Shown piece by piece: positions 13,625-24,219 of a DNA stretch of 64,000 nt (positions are counted from its first letter, which is position 1; each line of letters opens with the position of its first letter). Both the position numbers and the translations under genes were made by a program. The DNA is from Onchocerca volvulus (lineage: Eukaryota; Nematoda; Chromadorea; Rhabditida; Onchocercidae). The stretch is taken from contig HG738138.1 in assembly GCA_000499405.2 (NCBI GenBank), positions 17,715,119 to 17,779,118 of the forward strand, given 5' to 3'. The notes under the pieces are model-generated. The model did no database searches and was not told where the DNA came from. It was given only the letters and a program-made list of their open reading frames with translations.

Positions 13625-14345
13625 ATGGCAAAGTGTGGCCGCCCAGCTAGTTATTATATACCACCATCAAATTTTAATAGTGTAGCTACGTACAAGGTGC
13701 ATCATATTTCTATCCAAAAACGACATCACAAGCATCATCCAAATGGTTTACCGATGGATATCATCATTATCATCACCCGAATAATGTTCGATGGGTTCCG
13801 AATTTGTTTACCAAATATCTGGAATTCATCCAGCTGCGGCTGCTGCATCAGAAGCATATTCTACAGATTCATTTCCATTGACTTTGAGCCACAATTATTC
13901 GGTAACTGTTGTTTGCATCGTTTGAAAGTTATTACTACCCAAATCCTATCCTAACATCACCATATACCGCTTTAACAGCCAATGAACATTTTGTCATCGC
14001 GAAACATACTGCTCATTGGAAGGTAACTTTGAAATAACTGGCAAAATATTTGAAATTTAACTTTTTGAAGTTATTTATTCATATGGACATACTTACAAAT
14101 GATAAATAAATGATTTTCATACATTCATTTCCTTATTTAAATTTTTATCAACTTTGAATTCTACTTATATGAAATTTTAATACGACTATGTGTGTGTTCT
14201 AAATTTCAAATCCAATTTTGTCTCAAAATTAAAATTTAAATCACAGATTACGCTAAATCCTCATCACTTTAGCTCCCAATCCTTGCTTATACATCGTTGA
14301 ATGGTAAATGATCAGCAACAATTCGTCTTCAACAATAACAATCTA
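13625..14345 (+). pseudogene. decayed gene fragment, left arm copy
   Basis: Read with frame changes, this arm encodes a Tyr/His-rich block (SKWFTDGYHHYHHPNNVRW), an Ala run (ISGIHPAAAAASEAYSTD), then YPNPILTSPYTALTANEH and HWK. A GTAACT donor at about 14020 and a TTTAG acceptor near 14270 are both shared with the other arm, and the second block LPILAYTSLNGK hits a stop. At least one frameshift (near 13800) and the stop show it is not functional. The low-complexity Y/H/A composition resembles a transcription-factor or RNA-binding-protein linker, but I cannot name the parent. Confidence 0.6.
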
Positions 14346-14948
14346 TCTCACCAGCATATCGTACAGGTCTTGGTACTAATATTAAGCATTTTTCAATCTG
14401 TATATCATTTTATCAGCCTATTTTTTTTTACTTCCTTTTTTTTTCCCCCCAATAAAGATATATTTTACGATATATTATATAATCTGGTATTTCTCTTCTT
14501 TTTTTTTGATGGCTAAAAGGGGAAAAAAGTTTGGCTAATTCTTTTCCTCTTTTAGCTATTGAAAACAAAAACAAAAGAAAAAAAAAAAAAAGAAATATCA
14601 GGTGATATAATATATCCGTAAACTATATAATATCTTTGTTGGTGGAAAAAAAAGAAAATAAATTTTTTTTTTTTTTCACAGATCATATCAATTTATAGTA
14701 CTAATAAGCAGAAACTCGTTATGCCAATAAATCTCATTATGACAAATTTGATATCACGAATAAAAATAATTTTTCTTCGTAATAAGAATTATCAATTATT
14801 TAGATGTTAATATTCGGAATCAATAATTTTTTCATTATTAGCTTCTCTTATCAGGGAAAGTCTATTTTCTTACTTCTCAAATTACTTATCCCGAAAAATA
14901 AAAAGTATATAATTTTTTTTTTTTTGTTCAATAGAAAGAAAGAAGAAA

Positions 14949-15005
14949 GAAATGATTAATGTCTTATAAGGCGTAAATGCGCAAATGCTCTTATAAATCA
15001 TTTCC
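14949..15005. repeat. small imperfect hairpin
   Basis: GAAATGATT...CTTATAAG at 14949-14970 faces CTTATAAATCATTTCC at 14990-15005, with a bulge in the left arm. It lies in the spacer of the larger inverted repeat. Confidence 0.6.
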
Positions 15006-15139
15006 GCTTCTTCCTCACTTTTTAATACTTCTTTCCGATTAATCACTAGCATATTTTATTTTTAGCAAAATACGGAATGGTAAAATGAGTAATATTTTGG
15101 AATAATATTTTGGAAATTTCCAACTAAATTTCTAAATAG

Positions 15140-15199
<60 letters not shown>
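15140..15199 (+). repeat. 60-nt poly(A) tract
   Basis: An uninterrupted run of 60 A in the spacer between the inverted gene-fragment copies; by far the longest homopolymer in the window. It could be a retroposon tail, a slippage-expanded tract or an assembly artefact. Confidence 0.95.
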
Positions 15200-15200
<1 letters not shown>

Positions 15201-15301
15201 ATTTCTTATCAAGTGATAAATCTCAAAATGCGGCAAATGAAAGAAGGAAGAGAAAGTATCTTATGACATGGGTGGAAGGAAAAAAGAAAAAAGAGAAACT
15301 T

Positions 15302-15504
15302 TCCTAAAACACTTAATATTTCTTACCAGGAAAATGAAATGATAAGAACATACCCATATCACTATAGCTTTCCATGCATTTTGGTAATAAATTTATTAGC
15401 AGCCGATGACAAATTTAATGCCAAAATGCATGGGAAGCTATAGTGAAATGGTATGTTTTTACCATTTCACTTTCCTAATGAGAAATATTAAATGTTTTAG
15501 TCTC
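15302..15504. repeat. stem-loop element with ~95-bp arms (MITE-like)
   Basis: The left arm (about 15302-15397) and right arm (about 15408-15504) are near reverse complements. Shared blocks include TTAATATTTCT, GAAATG, the ACATACC region, CACTATAGCTT and CCATGCATTTTGG. Its centre is near 15403, not at the axis of the larger inverted repeat, so it looks like a separate insertion. Confidence 0.75.
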
Positions 15505-15699
15505 TTCTTTTAAAACAAATTGGAAATATTATATATGTCAAAATAATTTTGATGTGGTTTCCCCATTCATTCAATAAATATATTAAGTATTTTCAAATAT
15601 CACAAAAAAATTTTTTTCGCAAGTAATTTTACATGGAATAGTTGCAAAAAAATAAAAGAAAAAATAAGCTGATTAAATGATAAAAAGATTGGAAAATGC

Positions 15700-16470
15700 A
15701 CATTATTGGTACCGAGACCATATGTCGGTGGAGTAAATTGTTGTTGCTGAAGATGGATTGTTCCTGATAGTTTGCCATCCAACGATGTATAAGCAAGGAT
15801 TGGAAGCTAAAATAATGAAATTAGAGAGTTTTAGCTTAATCTGTAATATAAAATTTAATTTTGAGACAAAAGTGATATTGGAATTTTCAACACACACACA
15901 ATAGTATTAAAATTTTAGATGGGGAATGCAAAGTTGATAAAGATTTAAATAAATAAAATGATGTATGAATAATCATCTCTCTATTAGCAAATGTGTACCA
16001 TATGAATAAGTAACTGCTACTTTCAGAAATTTAAATTTTAAATTTCTTGCCAATTATATCAAAGTTACCTTCTAATGAGCGACATGTTCCACGGCGAAAA
16101 AATGTTCATTGGCTGTTAAACGACACAAAGGGTTTTGAAGCTTATATGGTGATGTTAGGACAGGATTTGTACTGTAATAACTTTCAAAACAATTCAAGTT
16201 ACAGTTGCCGGATTAGTGTGGCATCGAAGTCGACGGAAATGGATCTATAAGATATGCTTCTGATGCTGCAGCTCCATGATTTTCGATGGGCTTTCGATAT
16301 CAGATATCTGGATGAATCCCAGACATATGATAAACAAATTCGGGAGCCCATCGAACATCATTCGGATGATGATAATGATGATATCCGCCAGCAAACCATT
16401 TCGATGATGCTTGAAATGCCGTTATTAAAAATTTGAAACACCCGGTAACATAATTAAACAGTAAAATTTG
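15700..16470 (-). pseudogene. decayed gene fragment, right arm copy
   Basis: Minus-strand copy of the same fragment. FQASSKWFAGGYHHYHHP is followed by a frame break, then GAAASEAYLIDPFP, then a stop. Further on come NPVLTSPY and TANEHFFAVEHVAH, an intron with GTAACT and TTTAG ends, and LPILAYTSLDGKLSGTIHLQ with QQQQFTPPTYGLGTNN. The last part stays open in this copy where the left copy has a stop, so the two arms decayed independently. Retention of the intron shows DNA-level duplication, not retroposition of a spliced message. Confidence 0.6.
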
Positions 16471-17483
16471 ATGGTGCTATCATATTAATATTGCTGACAT
16501 GGCAATGCTGATCGAGTCCAGCTAATCTATATGAATAAGAATGCAAATGTTCGTTTGTTCAAAATTTTAAATTTCCGAAAGTTTAAAAAAAAACATTCGA
16601 ATGCAATGCTGTGTCAAAAGCCACAACGAACAGTTACATTTTTATTTCTTTAGATAAGAGATAGAAAATTTAATAAGTTTAAAAAAAAAAAAAAACATAT
16701 ACCACACAGCTCCCAAATATCGTAAAAAATTTAAAACAAAAAGACTGCAGCATATAAAACATGTTCTCAATAATGCAATAGTACTATCGCCCAAAAAATT
16801 TTATCAAGATTACACGTTAATTGCAAACGTTGTATTACTAAAACGAAATAATTTGGAAGAAATTTACTGACCTGCATATAATACCAAAATAAAAAAGAAT
16901 AACAAAGTAGGATTCCATAAGGAATCAAAAACTGAAAATATTCGAGAACTCTAAATATTGAAAAACTAAATAAATTAACTCCTGAAGACAAAAAAGGCAA
17001 ACAAGCATAATGAAAAGTAATTAACATTCGGAACTTAGAAAGGGAAAAAATCGAAACATTAAAAAATGAAACAAAGTCAAACAATGAGCGATGCAAATCT
17101 TATTTGCATAGCGATAAAATCATTTAAAATGAAAAATAATAATTGATAAAAAAAATAAATCCTGCAACCAAACAATCCAAAATTTTGATATGAACTAAAA
17201 TCTCAATCGTACTAAAATTGTAAAATTGTAATTAAAATATAAAAGTGTAGATATAATGGCAATAACGGAGAAAATCATATAATTCATAAAATCATATAAT
17301 TCTAATGGCCAAAATAAGCAGTATTGTAAGGAACAAGGAAAATAAACAATAAGCAAGACAATAAGAATGATCCGTTTTAGCGGTATAACTTTAATAGCAA
17401 TAACTGGGATGATTCCGCAAAAATGTTTCCATAGCTTGGAAACCAAAAAAGATAAAAAAAATTATGTTACAAAATAACTGTTA

Positions 17484-20400
17484 TTATCGTGCATTGTAAG
17501 ATTTAGGTTTCACCTGTCCTAACCCAGTAAATCTTGAAAGATAAGAGAGCGGTGGTGTTAGAAGCACATCGTAGCCTAGTTCAGCCATATTTCGATAACG
17601 AAATTTGTTGAAGCGTATTTCACCAATAGAACTAAACTTCTGATTAGCACCCATTTCATGCATATCTGCAATCAAAATAGTGGGAATTATGCAATGAGAA
17701 TTTTGGAAATCATATCCTAAAAGAAAATATAATTTGACATTCACTTTGACATTTGAAATCTGTCCTGAAATAATACACGCAACTGAATAAAAACTTACAC
17801 TGCCAATCAAGTTCATACAAAGCTTCGACAACATTGTTAGCAATCGGCAAACAGATTAATCCAATAATAAACTGAATACTTGATGCGGGATAAATATGTT
17901 TGGCAAACACTACATTTAAAAAACGCCGGAATGGCATATTTTCGATGTTGAAATCTGTAGGCCAACAGCAATTCTGAAATCTCAAATAAGACTTTATCTA
18001 AGTTTAGCTGATAAAAATTTATTTCATGACAAACAAACAAACATACTAGGTTCCATTAAGCTACTTAAACTTCTTGCTATATACTCCAAAGCGATATATC
18101 CATCACTTAAGATGTATAAATTAACTAATGACGCCAAAAATCTTAAAATATTACCTATCTAGTAGTCAGATAGCTTCCCTATATTTTTCAATTTCACTTC
18201 AAGCTATGAATTTCATCTCATGTTAATTCCGTTGCTGTATATAATTTATGCTGTGTTTGGCATAAATACAACGTAAAACAAAACGATCTAGTGAGCAAGA
18301 AAATAATTCCCACCAAGCAACGATCATCATATACAGTAACATAATCATATAACCAAGGGTTTGCTAAAGATGACTGTTTGAGCAAATTTCCATCCAATTG
18401 GACATCGCGTAAATGATTTTTCATATTTTCCTGAAAATTTAATTGCTGATTATCCAAATCAATTAAGCGTATAATTACATGAAATTTACAGGACTGACGA
18501 ACTCGAAAAGCAATATTCAAATCTTCTCTTCATTCGATGAAAAGATGAACTGCAAACGTTAATTTTACAAGTGATAATGATAGAAAATCATTTGCTAATC
18601 ATTTGTTAACTATTAATTTACTAATCATCTATTAACAATCACTTATAATTAAGCTAACACTCATGAAAAACATTCAAATAACTGAATTAATGATTTGAAA
18701 CCCAAATTATCTAATAAAATACATTCAAATCAGTCAGTTGATTCTAGTTTTGAGCTATCAAAAATATTCACAATTTGACAATAAACATTATTACTTACAA
18801 TATCTGAACTCCTTCCAAAAGGATGCAGTGTTTCATCAAAAATTCCCATCAGTGAGACAAGATCAATGTTATTTTCGAATCGTGATATCATTTCCAAATC
18901 GCTGTTACGTTTTGCGCTACAACAATAAACGATTGCTGGATCAAGCGGATGCGCTTCTGTGTTGAATATATAACCACCAGCTGAAAGTGAACACTTTTTT
19001 TTTGCAAATATATAACTGCTTTAAAAACATTGGATTTGGATTCAAAAATAGAAAGAACAGTGAATAAAAAAAAAAAAAGAAAGTGAAATGCCGCTAATTA
19101 ACAAAAAATTAGAAGTAATGCGAAGAACAGTCTTTCCCAATAAATAAAAATTCACCATCGATGATGCATTGTCCATTTGGTGTTTCAACAATACGTGCAA
19201 CGGTTCCATTAGCATTGATGAAATTGTCTGGATCGAAAAGCAAATAAAGATATTTTGCAGTTTCCGAAAGGAAAAATGATTCCATCCTGTTTTCAAAGAA
19301 ATTATTTCAGAAAATTCGGATGATTTTTGCTATCAATGGTATTACATCATCAAAGACAAAAAGGTAATTCTAAAAAAGTAGCTTAAGAAATAAAACCTGT
19401 CTTCAACTGAGTGATGTTCGGCGTTTACGATTGTAGCGTAACCACACTTCGTACGGCAACTGTACTCAATAGCCTAAAATTAATAAATTACAACTTTACT
19501 ACGGAAATTTTTCTTATACCTGATTTAATGATTGGATGAACAAATTAATTCAACAGACAAAATACTGATTAACTGACGGACATGCAACGAAATATATTAA
19601 TATTTTATGTATATGGAGTATGGAGAATTAAACTCCATTAATACAGTGAAAATCTCAAAATTAAGAAACCGGAATTACACATAAATTATGGCACAGCATT
19701 AGCCAGCGATGTGTATATTAACTTTTGATTTGTTTTATTAGCAATGATTTCATGAACTAAGCATAGTTTCGAACTTCACGATTTAATTAAAAAAGTTTGC
19801 ATTCAAGCCTACCACAATATAGTTCGAAGATAGATACTGACAAAAACTTAGGATAATATACTCTAGTCAACTGAATAAATAAGTCCAAACACTTACATCA
19901 ACAATTTCAGCAGCAATCTCTAATAGCAAAGGATCTTTTGTAGCTCGATAAACATAATACAAACTTTCGACAAATTCTGGTCTCAGAGGATAACCAGCGC
20001 GCTTCGATACCTATATGTTTCACAATCTTTCGCAATAAGTAACCATCTGATTTGATAAATGAAGAGAGAACTAATTAATCGGGATATTTTTTATGTACGA
20101 ATCAGGAGCTGCTGCTTACTAATTCATTAAATGAATTTAAAAAATACAGAATTTCTTTTGATTGAACTAAATGAAAAACTAATGAATAATCTACTAAGAT
20201 GAAATTCAAAGCATTACTGCCATCAGAAACAGAGAAAAGCAAAAACGAACCGTTTCCTGCTTTACAAGATTGAAAAACTCCGGTGGAAATCCATACTGTC
20301 GTATCACTTGACTGTACTGATAAATTATTCGCTGCGCATCATCAACGTCTCCGGTCAGTGCCTAACAAGAATGATAATAAAGTGAGTTTTAATTCACCAG

Positions 20401-23341
20401 CTAAAAATTTAATAAAAAATTCAAATAACTAACCAATACACCTGGCCAAAATGATTCCAAGGACTGGAATATGGGCATTGATAATTGCCCGCTGGTCATT
20501 GAAATCCATACAAACCAATCATCCTTTCGAATATATTTATTGATTGCTTTTACATATGCTGCAATTCATCGTTTTTTGAAATTGAAAGTAATAAAACTAC
20601 CTGGACTCATACATATGACATGCACAATATTCGCCTTTTTTGCCGAGTTTTCATCGTTGCTACTTAATAAAAAAAAGAAATCTTCCACTGTTTCGGAAAG
20701 TAAGACCAGCACTAAACAAATCATGCTTTAGAACGCAGACCATGTAACGCACTAAAATGTAAAATAATGTTTGCCATAACAGTGACTGGAAAATTTAATC
20801 CAACTTACTCTTAAATTGTTTCATCAATTGAGGATGTTGAAATAATAACGCAGCCTTCGCAAGATACTCAAAATATGAATCTACACCAGCACCAATACCA
20901 GCATCTGTTGCGGTCCATTCCCCAGTTTCCACATTAATATGATTTCCAACCAAATTTAATGGTGAACGTAGTTTCCATAGAGCATCTAGTGCTTTCAGAG
21001 CTATTTGTTCATATTGTGGATTACCCAAAAAAAAGATTTTTGTTGAAACTTACCAAACTTTGCTGAAAATTCCCCAAGCAAAGAGAAAATCCGACAGCAA
21101 TACTCTTCAGTCACGTTCATCACAAAGCAAATTAGAAATTTTAACTTCATTCGAATGATCAAGCTCAAATTTAAACGAGGAAAATATACAAATTCTAAAA
21201 CAAAAACTCTTATTTCATATCAAATTTATTATGTAGTTCTTACAGTAATACGTGACAAAGTACCAAATTCCAGCAACATAGTGCCGATACCAGCAGTACA
21301 TGTTATGGCTGTTTCATTTCGATGAAGACCATATCTGAAAGATTACACATATGCAATTATCTATCTGAATTGATTCAAATCAGACAAATCTGTACTATGT
21401 AATTTTTAAAAGAAAGTTATATTTCACAGATTTTCTGCAACTCTAAATCCTATTCCGCTGGCAAGAAACAAGTAGTGATATCTTTTGCTTCCTTCTAATT
21501 TCCTTACAATTAGAGAAACCAGGGAAAACTAACTTCAAATTTATCGTTCCATAAGGCATTCCAGTAGCAGATTTAAAAGCAGGTATCAGCTTTTGAATGA
21601 AACGTTCAGCTAGTCGTAGTAGAGGTCCCGAGCAGGGCCATCCCGGTTCTAATTCCATTTCTTAAAATAAACTGGGAAAATAATGAACTTTTTTCCGCAA
21701 AAGATCTTATTTTGACAACAGTGCTACATCTAACGAAAAAACCAATTACTAATAGTGAAAAAGTTAACCTTTCACTCGTCCAGAAAGCATATGAGCACTT
21801 AGTAGTCCACCGATTACCCGTATATTGGTTTCAAACACTGATACATTAACATCCATATCAACCTAAACAAGAAAATAGAAAGTAAAAGGACTGATTGAAA
21901 CGAAGGAGTTCCGGTGATGTTTAATCTTCCAAAACTTGTTAGTTTTTTGCATAGTTTTACTTTTGACATATGTATGTTTCACTCTTTTTAGTCATGGCTC
22001 CCATCATTACTTACCCATCCGAGAATGGATGTCGAACGAATAATGCACTTTAAACTATAATTCAAACCAGCATCAAATGATAACTGAAACTGCTTATAAG
22101 CCAATAAAATTATGTTTTAAAAACGCATTTCAAAATATTCAGAAAAACAGGCATTAGTTCCTGCCATTAAGAAAACAGTATAATTAACAGAACCAACGAA
22201 CTTTAACAGTACGAAGAATAATTTCAGCAGCACGCATGAATTCTGTCTCATTACCCATAATAAGTAACGTATCCAACGAATCGATCAGCGTTAAACTAAA
22301 GCCTCCCCATGTATCCATGCCTAAAATGGAACTTAGTATCTAAGTCATTAAAAATATGCCGTTACAACGATCAACATTAAATTTCAAGAGGTAAATGTTT
22401 CAAATATTTCGGGGAATTTAAAATCTACAATAATTTGAACCAGACAGGCAAGGAAGCAATTCTTTTTTCAAAGAAATTTCAGTCTATTATTAACAGAATA
22501 ATATACTTCAGCGCTACGCTATCTTTTATGATCAGGTAATTATATCAGCGCCGAATTCGCCGCCAGTAAATTGACGAATCAAAATTCGTTTCATGATACG
22601 AACATACCGGAACATGAAAGTGGTTTCAATTCATCCAACGGGTAAGCATGCAAAAGATAACTGTTGTATGCATGATAAAACATTGCTTTCACCTTGTCCC
22701 TGCAACGAAACTGTTGAAGGAAGCTTCCCTCCCACACAATGAAAGACAATTGTGTAGTGACTGACTACATTTTAAGACATTTTACATATGCTAAAAGTTA
22801 TATATCAAAAAAATAAGTATGTTATTTAAAACTACAGAAACATTGACAACAGCAGCAACAATTTTTTCAAGGGCCTTAATTTCTGAGATTCGGAATCTTC
22901 CCACCATATCAACCTAAAAAGTTGATTACTTTCTAGAGTCGTTTTGATGCTTAGTTTAAGATGTAGCAATGAATATATTTTAAACTGAAATACTTATCTT
23001 AACATCTAAGAATACAACGGGAAACAATTCTCGCAATAACTGATTGGATAGCAACTGGATAAGTCAATATTTTGGAACTCTCGTAATTGGTGAAATTGAG
23101 TGAAAAAACTTTTGGAAACAATTCAACTAAGTTGAAAAATAATGAAATCCTACAGGCCTTATCCTATGGATAGGACATATATCGTAAAAAGATTGTATGA
23201 AATAAGCAATTTGGGCGGAATGAACCAAACTCACCGATATTTATTCATTAGGCTTCGTGAAAAACTGATACATACAGAACTGTCGATGTACAGTAGCAGA
23301 ATGCATGATACAAACAGCTTCATTGCTTGCAGTTTTTGCAT
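17484..23341 (-). CDS. edem-2: EDEM2-like ER degradation-enhancing alpha-mannosidase-like protein
   Basis: GH47-family lectin/mannosidase of the ER lumen that commits misfolded glycoproteins to ERAD. Sixteen exons by phase: 23235-23323 (or 23341), 22608-22699, 22202-22320, 21769-21862, 21534-21660, 21244-21334, 20809-21025, 20434-20558, 20251-20361, 19897-20010, 19397-19473, 19156-19286, 18799-18980, 18314-18430, 17799-17973 and 17484-17665; about 680 residues (human EDEM2 578). A signal peptide is visible ([18 protein letters not shown]); an upstream in-frame ATG at 23341 adds six residues. GH47 blocks in order: [58 protein letters not shown] (acidic Glu), [75 protein letters not shown] and [15 protein letters not shown]. 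This last series matches EDEM2 rather than EDEM1/3. A ~158-residue tail follows, ending in a block like the EDEM2 C-terminus ([18 protein letters not shown]). Exon 7 lacks an AG acceptor at its in-frame start (21025). The donor of exon 14 is weak (TTG|GTGGGA). Confidence 0.93.
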
Positions 23342-23459
23342 GCTGCAAGCATTCCTGCAGTATCAAATTAATACCGAATGATTTCGCTTTCTTCTATATA
23401 CACAAATTAGCAGCACTTCGATGAAGCGATAATACGAAAGAATGCGTCGAGTAAAAGAC

Positions 23460-23720
23460 TGATTTCCACCGCAGACAATGATGAGATTTGAAGAGTCGAG
23501 AATTTCCCCTTCCCTCTCTCCTTATCAAACAATAGTATCACTATTCATCTATACAACACCACACACGTACAATCTACCAAACATTACACACGCACATAGA
23601 CTAACACGTAGACTAAGCGTACATTTACATACGTGTACGCGTGCGCTCACACGTACATTCACGTCATTATTGCTACATCCAATACGGATAACTCATGTTT
23701 TACAGGGCATAGATGGCCCG
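23460..23720. repeat. pyrimidine/ACAC-rich tract with alternating purine-pyrimidine core
   Basis: About 120-380 bases upstream of the EDEM2 start lies a CT- and ACAC-rich tract. Within it, 23626-23646 is 21 nt of perfectly alternating pyrimidine-purine sequence (TACATACGTGTACGCGTGCG then C), followed by another 11-nt alternating run. Such sequence can adopt Z-DNA; here it sits in the likely promoter region. Confidence 0.6.
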
Positions 23721-23934
23721 TGAAATTTGTGTTTCATCGAGTTTGCTGATATTTGAGTTTTATTGAATAGACTCATAGGTACGACTAATGCCTGAAAATT
23801 GCGCAGAGCGAGACTCTCAGAGATGAAGTTCTGTGGTTTGATGTCAGTATTCTTTATGTTTCATTTTATTGATTTTAAGTACATGAAAGTTCATCATATA
23901 TGCTAACGTAACAGTTAGGTGGCAAAGGGTAAGA

Positions 23935-24110
23935 TAGTGACCTTTTCCTTTGAACCTTGGCTATTGAAAGAAAGATGGAAATAACCATGGCCATTGGAAG
24001 GGAAGGCAGGAGAGTAATCGATGACTATTGAAAGAGAGAATAAGAGAGTGACCGGTACCAATGAAAGGAGAGTAGGAGATGACCGAAAGGGATGGGTGAC
24101 CAGATATTAG
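23935..24110. repeat. degenerate tandem repeat, unit about 35-40 bp
   Basis: Three to four imperfect copies of a GACC/GATGAC - (C)ATTGAAAG - GAGAGTA/AGAGAGTG pattern (GGCCATTGGAAGGGAAGG, GACTATTGAAAGAGAG, ACCAATGAAAGGAGAG). No open frame of interest spans it. It lies just beyond the 3' end of the ZIP-like gene. Confidence 0.55.
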
Positions 24111-24219
24111 GACATGAGACATTCCATAGGACAAAGTTTGAATTTGAATTCGGTAACGATCACAAAAAAGCGAAAGTTAGCAAGTTACACATTTCCATTC
24201 CTCGCACTCTATGACAATT

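Larger units (their letters stand above)
13620..16490. repeat. long diverged inverted repeat
   Basis: The left arm (about 13620-14340) is reverse-complementary to the right arm (about 15690-16490), axis near 15050. Anchors: CACCATCAAAT at 13662-13672 pairs with 16466-16476; the segment around 14120-14155 pairs with about 15915-15970; TCCAATCCTTGCTTATACA near 14277 pairs with the complement near 15787. Arms differ by many substitutions and small indels. Each arm contains the same decayed gene fragment reading towards the centre. The ~1.3 kb spacer holds a poly(A) tract and at least two smaller hairpins. Confidence 0.85.

Noticed and set aside
15140..15199. Poly(A) tract as evidence that the arm copies are processed retropseudogenes
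   Set aside because: Both copies retain an intron with GT and AG ends, which points to DNA duplication.
22790..22925. Possible extra exon in EDEM2 intron 1 ([14 protein letters not shown])
   Set aside because: Exon 1 joins exon 2 perfectly (YR then [11 protein letters not shown]), and including this block would break the frame.
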